Origin: Dillenia suffruticosa
Taxonomy: Eukaryota > Streptophyta > Magnoliopsida > Dilleniales > Dilleniaceae
Reading direction: 5' to 3'
Assembly: GCA_033439265.1 (NCBI GenBank)
Contig: JAVTVX010000035.1
Location: forward strand, 9,016,001-9,080,000
DNA length: 64,000 bases
The notes below the pieces were generated by a model. The model saw only the letters and a list, made by a program, of their open reading frames with translations. It did not search any database and was not told the origin of the DNA. The first letter of the stretch is position 1. Every line of letters begins with the position of its first letter. Both the position numbers and the translations under genes were made by a program. Below, piece after piece: positions 34,201 through 47,104 of the stretch.

Positions 34201-36630
34201 CTTTTACCTCTATAAAGCATGGACAATGGACACTAGGACAACATGGAGACACATGTAAAAAATTTGTACTTTTTATCTGTGCAGTATGCTGGATTGGCTG
34301 CAGAAGTTCGCAGAGGACGTGGTAAGGTACCAGTTGCAGATTACAAGGTTGTCAATTATGTCAGTAAAGAGGACATGCAAATGGATGCCTCATCCAGATC
34401 AAGGGATACAAGTTCTAGTTGTTATTCCTTCTGCATGTGTCCTGGTGGACAGGTACACCCCTGTGAGATATAAACTCAAGATAGTGATCCATTCCATATC
34501 TGATACTTTGAAATGTCATATTGTTATATTCATTTAGTTGTTCATACTAGTTGATGAAAGGACTATTAAGCATGGGCCCGACAACGGGAATAGGATTCAA
34601 CACAAAATTTCAAGCTCAGTCCGATTAGCTTGATTGCCATTTAACATCCTTAATCATCCTCTTGGATCTGAGGACTCAGATAGGCCTGCCTGAGGGGATC
34701 TGACCACCCTTCTAGCTGGATTTGATTTACAAGCTGCAGCAGCCTTGGTGAGACCTGCCAAATTTCGAAAGAAATGAGGTTCCATATGTCAAGGGTTGGG
34801 AAAAACTAGAAAGGATAAAAATGAAAAACTCTATCTCTAAATACAGGGCTTGGGCCAGGAGGTTTGGACAAAACCATTATGTCTTGTTTGGAAGGGTGTC
34901 AGGTGGGCGAGGTACACATAAAAAATTATGTTTAACATTTGTGTTTGTTTGTGTAATGATAAGGGAAGGCAATTTAAGACGATCCTATCACCTCATGAAC
35001 CCTTCTCAACTTGGGGGGCTGGGAGGTTGAATATGATAAAATTAATTATTTTATTCCAAACTTGAACCTAGTACTTTAGTGATACTCCCTTTCTGAACCC
35101 ATCCCTCTGTTCCTATTCAAATTCTAGAATACACTATCTTATGGATCTTACAAGTTGATGCTCTTTAAACAAAAGCACTTTCTACTCTTTTGTGGATCTC
35201 TTGCTTGATGGGCTATTCTGTGGGGATCGGGAAATAGGAGATGTGAATACTGGACCTTTGACAACATAAAGCTTGCCACCCTGTTTGTGACTTATGGGCT
35301 GAATTTAAGATACAAACACAATGATGCAGCAGCTTTGCAGGAGGGTGGGCAAAAAGAATATCATACAGTATGGATGCGAGGTTTAAGTAATATTTTTGTT
35401 TGCATATGATTATTTGAATTTCTGATACTTTATTAGTAATTTTGCCCACTAAAATTCAAACTTTTCAAGACTTAATGAACTTCCTAAATAATGGAAGGAT
35501 ATTAAATTAGCATAAACAATGTGAATGATCTTCAAATATCACACTAGTGTTTAAAAAGAATGTGGTGTTTCAAAATATAGATGAACATTTTGCTGTACCA
35601 TGAGGAATGTCAGACATGGATGATGCATGTGATGAGTAGGATGGAGTAAAAATTTAAATGGTCTGACTGAAGACATAACTTCTATTTTAAAGTATGAATG
35701 CTTCATTGCCATGTTTTTTAAGGGCTGTACTTTCATTAGGACTCTTCTCTCTCTCTCTCTCTCTCTCTTTGATATGGATTATATGATGCCTGTTGATCTG
35801 AGCGTCACTGACCTTCCACTAGGATTGGTTGGGGTCCATCCATTGATGGACTAATCTGGCTTCTTCAACCCCCCCCCCCCCCCGGGGGGTGTTGGGGTCC
35901 ATCCATTTATGGACTAATCTGGCTTCTTTCCCCCCCCCACTGATGTGCTGTTTCGTCCATTGATAGATTTTTTAGCTATAAAGTAAGCTGTTTGGAGAGT
36001 CTAGGCATATATAGACATGGCATAATCCTTTTTTTTTTTGGGACTTAAATACAGTTGAGATGAAAATGATATAATTTTGATGTGCTTATAGATAGTATTT
36101 GTGTTGAATTAACATTTATTTTCTATAACTATTTCAAATTTAGCACAAAAGTTAGTGCTATATATTCTAAATGTGTCTCTTACCCAAATTTCCTTGGACA
36201 GTCTTGTGAATATCTTAAACAATACAAGTATTCTATTGTGGTAGAAACAACTTAAAATTTTTAAACTGTCCAAGAAGTGTTGGTGGCTGGAAAGTGAGTG
36301 GGGGTATTTCAAAAATAATAAAAAAATTGAATATTACAAGTGTCATATTTGACATGTCCATTGAGATAAAAACAGTTTGAGAAATTGAAAAGGTTGCTTG
36401 CAGGTTGTGCTCACCAGCACAAATCCATCAGAACTTTGTATCAATGGGATGTCTTTTTCTCGCCGCTCATCAAGGTGGGCAAATGCAGCATTTGTGGTGA
36501 CTGTCTCGTCAAATGATTTCGCTGCTCTCAATTGTCATGGACCTCTTGCTGGAGTTCAGTTTCAGGTAGCAAGTTGTACTTTAGTATTTTTTGTTTCTCA
36601 TGCTATCATGATTTTTTTTTCAGAGCCCCC

Positions 36631-36664
<34 letters not shown>

Positions 36665-37383
36665 GTGTTGTAGGGGCATGGTTGCTGATCACAGCCCCAG
36701 TTTGCATTGGGACTTGTGGCACTAGCAATATTTCTCTTGTTTTTGTCAGTTTTCATTTGTTAAATGAATTGTGGCTTTTCTACCATTAGTTGCAACTGTA
36801 CATGTTTCTTTGGTAGCAAATTGTACATTCTCCTGTATGAGTTTTAGTGCTTGTATACCCTACTGCACTAAAGTTCATGAAAGGTATTTGGGTTTGGTGA
36901 TTGAAATGATGTTTGATTAGTTATAATTTCCAACATTTTTCTTAGAGGGAATTGGAGAAAAGAGCGGCTATAATGGGAGGGGGAGATTTTGTGGTGCCTG
37001 TACAGACGGTGACTGATTTCCTTGAAAACACTTTGGCAGGTGAAACTTGTTCTTGGCTTGTCTAAATATGCCTTCTGTTTGTTTTATACCAAATTTCATA
37101 ACTTATCCTATTTCACAGTTACATCTGTTCCTCCATCAAGTTACCGATTAGGAGTGAAAGCGGCAAATCTTCATGAGTTGTTTCCTTCTGATATAACGGT
37201 GGCTTTGCAGCAATCATTATTGATGTTTGATAAAGAGGTTCTTATCTTTTCTCTTGTTTCAAGACACTTATTTGGTCTATTGACGGCTACTGATTTGTTT
37301 CTCCAAAATATGATTGCTTCAGTTGCCAGGATTCATCACCAAAGATGCTCTTCTTCATGGAGTAGAGGTATTTTCCATTGGCT

Positions 37384-37421
<38 letters not shown>

Positions 37422-37833
37422 CCTCTTTCTCTCATGCACATAATCCATACACTTGTTTACATAATAAGCACATTTCTCAGTTAGAGAAAAATTTGGAAAC
37501 TTATTGGATGAACAAATTATCTTGAGCTGTCCCATAAATCACAATTTCATTATGTCGAGTCCATTCCAGCAAGTGCTCTTATACGATCATTAATGCTTCC
37601 AGACCAGAACCAGCTCTCCTGTCCAGATTTCTCGCAACATCGACACTTATGAGAGCACATCTATAAGAGGACTGTACCCAGTCGGAGAAGGTGCAGGGTA
37701 TGCTGGTGGGATTGTAAGCGCAGCTGTTGATGGCATGTATGCTGGTTTTGCTGTGGCAAAAGATCTGGACTTGTTCCATGACGACATTGAGGTGATACTG
37801 GGAAAGGCCAGTTCTGGAGTTGTGAAGTATTGA
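27926..37833 (+). CDS. PDE327: Plastid FAD-dependent oxidoreductase, PDE327-like (At4g30720-like)
   Basis: A nuclear gene for a chloroplast flavoprotein; Arabidopsis PDE327 (pigment defective) is needed for normal greening, but its reaction is unknown. Thirteen exons join in frame to 701 residues: 27926-28249, 28338-28400, 29049-29489, 30285-30356, 30779-30904, 31021-31233, 32907-32954, 34285-34452, 36404-36565, 36946-37039, 37119-37237, 37323-37367 and 37603-37833. All boundaries are GT..AG. The Ser/Asn-rich N-terminus looks like a transit peptide. The Rossmann FAD-binding motif VAVVGSGPSGLFAA starts near residue 219, with the ribose-binding Glu in LIERG near 245. GEGGAGTWSDGKL follows near residue 275. 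The C-terminus has the second FAD motif GLYPVGEGAGYAGGI. Bacterial relatives are uncharacterised FAD-dependent proteins. The ATG chosen (MSSLSLP) is the first in frame; the longer upstream frame starts with TTG. Introns contain several CT tracts and SINE-free unique sequence. Confidence 0.93.
28256..28290. repeat. (TC)n microsatellite at the start of PDE327-like intron 1
   Basis: The TC run begins 7 bases after the exon 1 donor (GT at 28250), so it keeps the open frame going for about a dozen Leu-Ser codons past the exon. Confidence 0.9.
29547..29571. repeat. Poly-T/poly-G homopolymer junction in PDE327-like intron 3
   Basis: About nine T followed by about thirteen G. A similar junction lies at about 30012-30032 in the same intron. 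Confidence 0.8.
35829..35940 (+). repeat. Short tandem duplication with poly-C/poly-G linker (PDE327-like intron 8)
   Basis: A 37-bp segment containing GGGGTCCATCCATT..ATGGACTAATCTGGCTTCTT occurs at 35829-35865 and again at 35892-35928 with one change. The copies are separated by a run of about 16 C and then 6 G, and the second copy is followed by another C run. Confidence 0.85.
36633..36661. repeat. (CT)n microsatellite, PDE327-like intron 9
   Basis: A dinucleotide run about 65 bases after the exon 9 donor. Confidence 0.9.
37386..37418. repeat. (CT)n microsatellite, PDE327-like intron 12
   Basis: A dinucleotide run starting about 18 bases after the exon 12 donor (GT at 37368). Confidence 0.9.
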
Positions 37834-38278
37834 AAAGCCCTAAATGGCCGCCTTTTCTAAAGGATGGAGCATTCTCCTCATTTGTGCAGTAATGGAACAA
37901 GGTGGACCACCAGTTCACTCAGTCCAAGAGGAGCATGTTCGGTTCGCAAACTGTGCTTTTGTGCAAGAGATTCAACTATGGTTTTCACTAGGAGCTAGTG
38001 AGGCAAAAAGAGCATGTCAACTATGACAATCTGGATGCGCTGCTGCAGCTGACGAGGTTCTCACGAGGGTGGATCCACTCCCTGTCCATATTCAAGTTCA
38101 GTTCAGGGGTTGATATGCTAGTGTCGTTTATAATTGTAGTGAGTGGACAAAGGAGATTTTGTAAAACAATTTTTCTAAATTTGCTCAAAGTTAAGGGAAT
38201 TTTTTTTTCCGTGTCCTTATATTGTCCGTGGTTTTTTGTCAAGAGGTAGTGTAGTTACCAAATTTTCATAAATGTAAC

Positions 38279-38456
38279 GATAAAATTTTATAATCTTTTA
38301 ATCATAAATTTTGGATTTGAGATATAAAAAAGAAGAAATGTGATTTAAGAGAGTTAATCTCTTAATAAGTTTTATAGTATTTTGATTAAATTAATCAGTT
38401 AAATTTTAGATAGTGATAGGTGAAAATATGAAAAAAAAAAAAAAAAAAAAAAAAAA
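38279..38456 (+). repeat. tRNA-derived SINE, copy 1 (diverged)
   Basis: Reads AACGATAAAATTTTATAATC, then a degenerate B-box-like TTTGGATTTGAGATA, then GATTTAAGAGAGTTAATCTC, then TTAATCAGTTAAATTTTAGA, ending GGTGAAAATATG plus a long A-run. It aligns throughout with the copy at 40266-40424. Confidence 0.65.
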
Positions 38457-38594
38457 GAGATACTGTAGTCGGTTCCTTCTGCTCCTTTGTCTCTTGGGCT
38501 TCTTGCACTGCACTGCAGGCCCACAAGGGTATGCCCTCATCCATGCATTTGATTGCTAAGTTCTGATCATTGCTATGAAAATCTATAGTCCTTT

Positions 38595-38690
38595 TGCTCT
38601 CATTTTTTTGTTTTTGAAGATTTGAAACTGGGATTTTCGATTTGGATAAGGGATTGGGATCATTGAATTGTCTTTTTTAAGTATTTTTAT
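38595..38690 (-). repeat. Possible short SINE-like module, minus orientation
   Basis: On the minus strand it reads an A-box-like GACAATTCAATGATC, a B-box-like GTTTCAAATC and then an A-rich tail. The match is weak and is listed because several similar modules occur nearby. Confidence 0.3.
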
Positions 38691-38698
38691 ACTCTCTC

Positions 38699-38847
<149 letters not shown>

Positions 38848-38860
38848 TTTGTTGTATAAG

Positions 38861-38955
38861 AATTTGAAACTGATGATTTTTTTTTAGTACAAATATTTGA
38901 ATTTAGGATCACTAGATTGGAAAGAGAAGTTTGTATCACTAGATTATCTTTTTAG
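38861..38955 (-). repeat. Possible short SINE-like module, minus orientation
   Basis: On the minus strand it reads an A-box-like ATAATCTAGTGATAC, a B-box-like AAATTCAAATATTTGTACT and an A-run. The 3' end TTGTACTAAAA resembles that of the module at 45551-45659 (TTGTACCAAAA). Confidence 0.35.
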
Positions 38956-40265
38956 GACTTTCTCTGTGTATATATATATATATACACACAAATATATATA
39001 TAATTTGAGTCTACAAGGGAATGTATCAAACAGATGAGAGAGATTAGGAACAATGAGGCCAAATTGGACAAAAGTAGATCACAATAATCCAAAATAACGA
39101 ATTGCAACAAAAAAAATATATAGTAAATGAGGGGGCCAAGTACTCAGAGCCGTTGGTGTGTGTGTTCCCATGCTCATGTGCCTTTTGTTTTTTGTGGTAG
39201 TTGGGTTTTTCTGTGTCCAATGCAAATCTTCCCCTTCATGCAATTCCAAAAAAAAAATAGGAACGAAAGTACAAAGCGGTGAAGAATCCAAGCATATTTT
39301 TATACATGACAAAGACAAAAATAATTATAATCATACATCATTGTTCTTCTGTAAAGGGTCTTATAACTCTCTCCTCTCATGAATCTTTTGCCACGTGGAC
39401 TTCATATAAATTTGTCATGTCTAAAAAATTGAGTACTACTAGGACTATATAGCCCCTCCTCTCCTATTTATATTTAGTTGTTGAGAAATTATGAAAAAAA
39501 TGTTATTTATCATAATTATAATAAATAGTCCCCACAAAAAGTAAACTCAATTGTTCAAACAGTAATAAAGAAAATATTTTATATGTTTTTTTTATGAATT
39601 AAATATAAAAATTTTAATCTTTATCTTTTACTACCCGACAAAACATCTAAGCACGCTCAAACACACACACACACACACACTCTCTCTCTCTCTGCTTCGT
39701 GCAAAAAGTATTTTTCTAAGATTTTTTTCTCTTTTTGTTTTGTTTTATATATATTTTTATAAAAATTTGTATTTCTTTAAATAGAAGTTGGCATGTTGGA
39801 GCCAAAATGCGACATGCAAGGCCACGGCATATGTGTGGGGTTTGACCACCATGATTGTGTTGCATTTTCTAGCCCAAGAATGCCCATCATTTTTTTTTTC
39901 CCAATCTTATTAATTATTCAAAAAGCTGTGGCATGTAATGATCTTAAAATTTTCAACTAAACCCTTTATCTATTTAACTTAAAGTTAGGTGATGACTGGT
40001 TATGTATTGTCAGAAAATTACTAGAAAACAAGCTTGATTCTCCAATAAAATTAAATTAATCTCCTTTGCATGTCTTCCACAAACCGACACACTCTCTCTG
40101 TGTCATGTATGTTATGAATATCACATGCATCTTCATATGTTATGTGCTTAAATACAATGAATTAGGTATTGAATACTTAAAATCTGACATTTCTTGAATG
40201 TCTAATGAATGGCCTCTTATCACTTCTTTTAGATTCTTTTTTTTTTTTACCAAACTCCTTTAAAT

Positions 40266-40424
40266 TAAGTGATCGAACATTATAACTCCTTAACCAGAGA
40301 TCACGGTTTCGAGTCATAAAAATGATAAAAAATGATTTGAGAGAGTTAACCTATAAAATAGATCTCATAGTGCTTACACTGGATTAGTCAGATAAATCTC
40401 AGATATCGATGGTGAAAAAAAAAA
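40266..40424 (+). repeat. tRNA-derived SINE, copy 2
   Basis: It contains CTCCTTAACCAGAGATCACG then GGTTTCGAGTC, a clear B-box region like a tRNA T-arm. Then come GATTTGAGAGAGTTAACCT, GGATTAGTCAGATAAATCTC and GATATCGATGGTG, followed by an A-run. The body matches common plant SINE 3' domains and the diverged copy at 38279-38456. Confidence 0.75.
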
Positions 40425-40611
40425 TTATTTTTCTTTTCTCACCCAAAGCAGTGAAATGTATCAATTCTTATATTTCACATCCTCGACTATACTAATGAAG
40501 ATAAGAGATAATTTTCATGTGTAATTCTCAATCTTTCATTATCTTTTTGTTTTGGTTCGAAACTATGTGCAAACATGTTAATAAACTTAAAATAAATAAT
40601 TTTAAACTCTT

Positions 40612-40653
<42 letters not shown>

Positions 40654-41873
40654 AGTGTTTGCCTTTTTGACGTCAAATGAGTGAGAACATGACATATTTT
40701 GGGGTACAATGTAATATATGCAAGTGATTCTGATATAGAACTAAAATCGTAATCAATATCCAATGTTTAGTACCGAATTGATAATTTTGTTATTTTAAGA
40801 CTAAATGTATCACGAGGCATAATTCAGAAAGGATTAGAATTGTAATTAATACTTGATCTTTAGAATTAAATACAATTCCTTTTTGGTTTAGTATTAATTA
40901 AAAAAAATACCAAAAATTTAAAACAGAGCAATATATGTGATCAAACATGCACTCAAATGTTTTTCATATTACTTAAAAAGATACACACACATACATATTT
41001 ACATAATATGCTAATAATTTTTCTTAACCAGTATTCGGAGGTAGCCATTACCATTTCTCATACAATATTCTCGTATTAGTAAGGGATGAAAACAAAAAAT
41101 AATGATAAATAAATTAATGTGGGCTGGCCAACATAAAAATTGGGTTCATGAAGTATGCCTAGACTGAGATTATGCTCTGATGAAAGTCACATGTCATATA
41201 CATTTGGTGAAAATTAGATGGACCAAATGAAATGGAAATTTGCATGAAAAATTTCTTGGTGGCAAAGAAAGGAAGATGTAGTTTGATTGAGAGAGGCAAA
41301 GGAGGCCCACAACACGAGAATATAAAAGAGATGTGTCAACTGTCCGAAGCATCGCGTGGGGGGAGAGAGAGAGAGAGAGACGCTTTGTTGTGAGGGAATT
41401 CTCCTTTCATGGTTTCTTAGCCTTGGGGGTGACAATATTGGACAATTGTGAAGGCCACAGATATGTTAACGTGAGGTGTCTTCAGGTTCATTGCATCAAA
41501 ATTTGTACTCCTCCCATGAATAATAATAATAATACCCTTTGATGCATACATTGTTGATTTATATCTATTTTAACAAACAAACAGGATCAAGGTTCATTCT
41601 GTTCCCTTTCCATTATTACTCGATAACACTGCAGAGAGAGAGAGAGTCTCTCTCTTTTTTGGGGGGAGGGGGGGTTTGCGGGATGGGAGGAGGAAGCATT
41701 GCCTCCACTAAAGGAACTGTAAAGTATGCTCGATAGCTGACTCCCCAATTTAATTAATAAAATCATTTGAATAATAGCATAGAGTTGAGTTTGGACATTA
41801 CTGAGAGTGGGGTTAGGGGAATCTATAGATTAAGGAGGGTCAATCTCCACTGTATTAACAAATATTTTTAAAC

Positions 41874-41877
<4 letters not shown>

Positions 41878-41907
<30 letters not shown>
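41878..41907. repeat. (TA)n microsatellite
   Basis: About 30 bases of alternating T and A in AT-rich intergenic DNA. Confidence 0.9.
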
Positions 41908-41910
<3 letters not shown>

Positions 41911-42685
41911 TTAATTTAGTGATTATAGGAAATCCATATAAAAGAGAGTTGACATGATTTTCTTGGTGTTTATCTAAGTACTCATATTTGACAAGATAAC
42001 ATATGTACATTATTAAATTTATCGTAAAATATTCAAAATACCTTAAATATTCAAAATATTGGGCGGCGTCGGTTTGAAACATTTTATTTTAATAAAATAT
42101 GTATTTATGTTCGGTATATTTGAAAATTTAAAATACAAAATGAGAATATAAAGTTAAAAAATGTGAGTAGTTTTTTATTTTAATAAAATATGTTATTGTT
42201 GACTTTAAAATAGATATAATAGAAGCCCAAGAAACAAAAGAAACCCCCTTCATCATGATCTCTCACCATGAAAAATTATCATTATCCTCGTGATGAAAAG
42301 CCTCCTTGTCTTATTGACATAAGTATAAGAAAACAAATAAATAATATACTATTTATATTGTTCTATTTCAAGTATTTTTTAAAATTATTTCATAACAATA
42401 AAAAAAAAAAATTGAATGACCATAATTTTTAAAAATAATATTAATTGATTAAATTATTCTTTGAAAAATTAATTTTATTATGTTGAAATTAAGCATTCAG
42501 TGATTATAAAAAGTGGTAAGAGTGAAATTGAAAAAAATATTTAATACTTTATAATTTTTAAAAATAATACTTAAAGTAAAATAAAAATTTTACATGCTCA
42601 CCAAGTGAAAGTTAAAGCATGCTTGTGGGGATCCATCTGGTCTGGTCCTCTCCACAGGGGACACTGAATGAACACAATGTACCCT

Positions 42686-42690
<5 letters not shown>

Positions 42691-42739
<49 letters not shown>
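42691..42739. repeat. (CT)24 microsatellite
   Basis: A 49-base uninterrupted CT run, intergenic, with no recognised gene start nearby. Confidence 0.95.
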
Positions 42740-42741
<2 letters not shown>

Positions 42742-44049
42742 GCGCTTTTGTTTTTTTTCTTTTTTCTCTTCGTCAATGTTAGGTTACAGTAAAACACAAC
42801 TCCATGTGATGCTTTTATGGTCATATGTACAATAAATTTCTTAATTTTGGTTATTTATATTTATTAATATGTTGAAAAGTGTTTGAATGACACTCTGGTG
42901 ATATTTCCAAATTCTAATGCCCACACAAAAAAAGAAAAAAAATATCAATTCTAAAATATGTAAGAAATACAAAAAGAATTTTTATTAGTCGAATTAATAA
43001 TAAAAATAAATATATAAAAAAATATATTTGATTACAAAAATCTATAAAAAAATAAATAAATAAAGCTAGGGTCAATAGAACCATTTATCTTTTCTTAAAG
43101 AAAATGCATTATTTTAATCTTTTTTACATTGGAAAGGCATTTCCCATGCTTTTATTCTGCAAAAGCATTATATTACTTGAAGGAGATTAAAAAATGTGGG
43201 AGAGTCATTTTTTTCTCTCTCTCTTTCTTTCTTTTTTTAAATCAACCGAGACATCATAATTTAAAAAAAAAAAAAAACTTTTTAATATTTCAGCATGGTG
43301 CTGATTATGACACATAAAAGAACAATTTCCATTACATGGCTTACTCCAATTTGAGAAATAATTCAAAGAAAAATAAACAACCACAAGAACAAAAATTTGG
43401 TGTTTGGGAGATCAAACCAACGGCTAGGATTAGATTAAGGTTGCTCGTCGCAAGGAATTATTGACCACGTGGCGGCTAATTATCCGTCCACACAAATTGC
43501 CAAAGTGCAACATTTTCGTGTTTCCTAAGTTATGTCAAAGAAGAAATTTTCTTGTTTTTTGCATTTGTTGCAAATTTGTTTTATGTTCATTTTAAGAAAA
43601 ATCATAATCTATTCGAAACTAATACAAGCCATTCCCCCCATTTCCAATTTTTCTCTTAAACATTTCCCCAACACCATTCTTCTATTTCTATGTTTGCGTA
43701 AGTTGTGATTTTAAATCCGGATTTGATCGACGTTCGGCCGGTAATTATTTCATAATTTGATTTGATTTTCACTATTGAATTAAATAAAATTAAATTTGAT
43801 CAAAACCATTTAAAATGGATAAAATTAATAAATTGTTCAAACTAATTCAAAAAAAATTATTTTTTTAAAAAAAATATATAGAGTTTATTTTATTTCAAAA
43901 TATATAATATGTAAATTATACATATGACATAATGGTATGTCATCTAGTTCATAAAATGGTCTAATTGGTCCTACCAATGTATTAATGATCGGTCGAGTTA
44001 TTTACCGGTTCAGTTTTAAAAATATTGTGCATAAGTAGTTATCAGTGAG

Positions 44050-44190
44050 TTTTTTTTTTTTTTGGATTATATAGATTCGTAAAAATCATATAAATATACG
44101 CATCCATAAAAGTTTGAACGTAAGACTTTGGAAAAAATACTTGAACAAAATTGTTTATCACTTGAATCTCCTACAAGACGTCAAGGATGA
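44050..44190 (-). repeat. tRNA-like SINE module, minus orientation
   Basis: On the minus strand it has an A-box-like GATTCAAGTGATAAAC, a B-box-like ACGTTCAAACTTTTATG and an AT-rich 3' part, and it ends in an A-run (T-run at 44051-44063 on plus). Confidence 0.5.
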
Positions 44191-44861
44191 GTTATTCAAA
44201 TTGATTTATATAGCTGTAATAAATAAAAAGGTATTTTTAAAGAGATTTTAAGAATTATGATTTCACAAATTCACTTGCCAACTTGAGTAAGATTTTTAGT
44301 TAAAATGGTCGATTATCACTTGTCATGGCAGTTTAAATTTGAGTGTTGCCTCACCAGTTGTCAAAAAGAAAAAGAAAATTCACTTTTTGGCTTAAAAATT
44401 AGAATAAGTATTACAAAAAAGGAGGGAAAGTAACTCAGCCATGATTAGAATTAGAATTGTCTATAGATTGAATTAGATCAATAGGAAATATGTAAGCTTT
44501 AAAGCTGTAAAGAAGAAGCATCTTTTCTGGTCTGGTCAACACAACTTTGAAGGGTATGGATTGGAGAAATGATTTCAATTGCTTTACACATTGTCAAAGA
44601 CATTTTTTTTATTATTTTTTTGGGGTGAGGGGTTGTGAGTAGGATAGTCATAGCTTAATTTGATTGAGAGGGTTGTTTAAGGTAAAATAATTTACATATT
44701 AATTATCAAAGACCATGCTTTTCGGGAATGTTTTAAACATAAGTTGAATCTTAGAATCTCTACCTTAGACATTGAAATAGAAAATTGCCCTTATTTTTTG
44801 ACTTTCTTTTTGTTATAAAACAATTGCAGTAGGTTGTTTATTGTACAAAAGTTGTATGAAA

Positions 44862-44955
44862 TTTTTTTTTTTTTTTTGTTATATAAGAATTTGAATCTTA
44901 TATCTCAGAATTAAGGGAGCGAGATTGTGATCACCTAGCTGTTTTCTTAAAGACG
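44862..44955 (-). repeat. tRNA-like SINE module inserted in array unit 1
   Basis: On the minus strand: an A-box-like ACAGCTAGGTGATCAC, a B-box-like AGATTCAAATTCTTATA, then a short tail and an A-run. It interrupts the array unit between GTTGTATG and ATGCACCTTCTTTGATT. Confidence 0.55.
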
Positions 44956-45536
44956 CATGCACCTTCTTTGATTCTTAATAATTTTGATTCATCTATTACA
45001 TATGTAAAGTGTGATGGTAAAATTATTTGTATTTACTAAAATTTGAAGGTAAAATAATTTACATATTAATTATCTAGGACCATGTATTTAATGAATATTT
45101 TAAACGTAAGTTGAGTCTTAGACTATCTACCTTAAACATTGAGGTGCCATTAATGGAAAATGGTCCTTTTTTTTTTCTTTCTTTTTGTCATGGAAAACTA
45201 TTGAATAAGAATTTTTTATCATTTGGATGCTCTTTCGAAAATACAGTAGGTTGTTTGTGCAAAAGTTGTATGTAGCTTCTTTGATTATTAATAGTTTTGC
45301 TTACCTGTCAATAGGAAAATTGTTTGTATTTATGAAAGTTTGAAAGTAAAACAATTTACATATTATCTTGGACCATGCATTTAACAAATGTTTTAAATAT
45401 AAGTCAAGTCTTAGAATATCTAACTTTGAACATTGAAGTGCCATTAATGGAAAATGGTCCTCATTTTTTTCTTTTATGTCACGAAGCAATTGCAGTAGGT
45501 TGATTATTATGCAAAAGTTGAATGCAGCTTCTAGTT

Positions 45537-45673
45537 TTGATTCAGCTGTTTGTAATTTTTTTTTTTTTTGGTACAAGAAAATGCAATCAAGTGGGATCAA
45601 AACAGAAAATGGAAGATAGATGTAAGGAGACTCTACCACTTGAGCTGTCCCTGTAAGACTTGATTCACCTGTT
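45537..45673 (-). repeat. tRNA-derived SINE module with target duplication, inserted in array unit 3
   Basis: On the minus strand it has a tRNA-like A-box CAGCTCAAGTGGTAGAGT, a B-box-like GTTTTGATCCC, a short 3' part ending CTTGTACC and an A-run. The module (about 45551-45659) is flanked by TTGATTCAGCTGTT (45537-45550) and TTGATTCACCTGTT (45660-45673), a 14-bp direct repeat with one mismatch, as expected for a retroposed SINE. Confidence 0.75.
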
Positions 45674-47104
45674 ATTGGTAAAAATGTTTGTATTTAGTAA
45701 AGTTGGAAGGTAAAACAATTTATATATTAATTATCTTAACCATGCATTGAATGTTTTAAACATAATTTAAGTCTTATAATTTCGATTTTAAACATTGAAG
45801 TGCCATTAATGGTTTTTCCTTTCTTTTTGTCATAAAGCAATTGCAGTAGGTTGTTTGTTGTGCAGAAGTTGTATGCAGCTTCTTTGATTATTAATAGTTT
45901 TGGTTCATCTGTCAATATTAAAATTGTTTGTATTTACTAAAATTTGAAGGTAAAACAATTAACATATTAATTATCTTGGACCATGCATTTAGTGAATGTT
46001 TTAGATATAAGTTGAGTCTTAGAATATCTACCTTAAACATTGATGTGCCATTAATCAAAAATGGTCCTTTTTTCTTTCTTTTTGTCATAGTAGATTGTTT
46101 ATTGTGCAAAAGTTGGATGCAGCTTCTTTGATTATTAATAGTTTTTAATGTTGCAGTTGGAAAAGAAATAATTTGATAGGGGAAAACAGATTACGGGTTG
46201 GTAGTCTTTCTAAGTCACTCTTTATGGCCGCTGAGGAAATTTAGGCCACTATAAATTTTAAAGTGAATTAATCAGAGTATAACTCAGGATACTGATTAAT
46301 ATAGTATAAAAAAAATAATATCAATATGTATTACAATTATGTAAAAGCTGAGTCTTTCTCTAACCGGTCTTTTTACACAAATGAAAAAGGGAAAAAGGAA
46401 AAGAAGGACCAAGTACTCGTGAACATTACAAAAGCATAGTGATTTACTTATTTATTTATTTTTTGTCTCAATTCCTTTCCCATTGGAAATAGCAGCAAAA
46501 AATGCATAATGAATATAACTGTTAGAATGGCTTGTTATGTACGTACAAATGCCACTTAAGAACATGCAATGAACTTGAAGCCTTGGACCACGCAGCATGA
46601 ACATGTAGGGAGAGGGGCAACCTTGGACCACCATCTCATATTTTGTCTTTACCTCCCGAAGAAGCCAGAGAGAGAGAGAGAGAGAGAGAGAGCAGAGAGC
46701 AGAGAGATTTTCCTATGGAATTAATCATACAGGAATGCCATGCCCTCCAAGATGGAAAAGAAAAGGACTTGGAACCGACCCATGTTAACTACCACAAGGC
46801 TAGGGTACCTTATAGGGATTGCCCCATTCTCTTATCCAATTCTATGCTTTCATAAATATACGTATAATATACATAAGGCACAAAGATTACATGAGGAAGA
46901 TTTGCCCATTTGTTTCGAAAGGTTAGGGTTATATCCCACTCTAACTTAAGATGTTTTCCCAACCCCAAAAAAAATCTTGGCTTAAAGGACCAAAATATGA
47001 AATCATTTTCGATATTTGTTTATAATTTTATAAGTTGAGTTTATTATTACCATTCTTTATGGGACAGATTTTAATGAAAAACTATTCATTCAATTTAATC
47101 AATA

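Larger units (their letters stand above)
44681..46146 (+). repeat. Five-copy divergent tandem array, unit about 240-300 bp
   Basis: The anchor GGTAAAAYAATTTACATATT recurs at about 44681, 45048, 45344, 45709 and 45949. Each unit continues in the same order: ATTATCTTGGACCATGCATT, TTTTAAACATAAGTTGAGTC, CTACCTTAAACATTGA, GTGCCATTAATGGAAAATGG, CTTTCTTTTTGTCAT, GCAATTGCAGTAGGTTG, TGTGCAAAAGTTGTATG, GCTTCTTTGATTATTAATAG. Copies 1 and 3 are longer because SINE-like modules are inserted in them. No coding potential is visible. The family is unknown to me. Confidence 0.85.
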
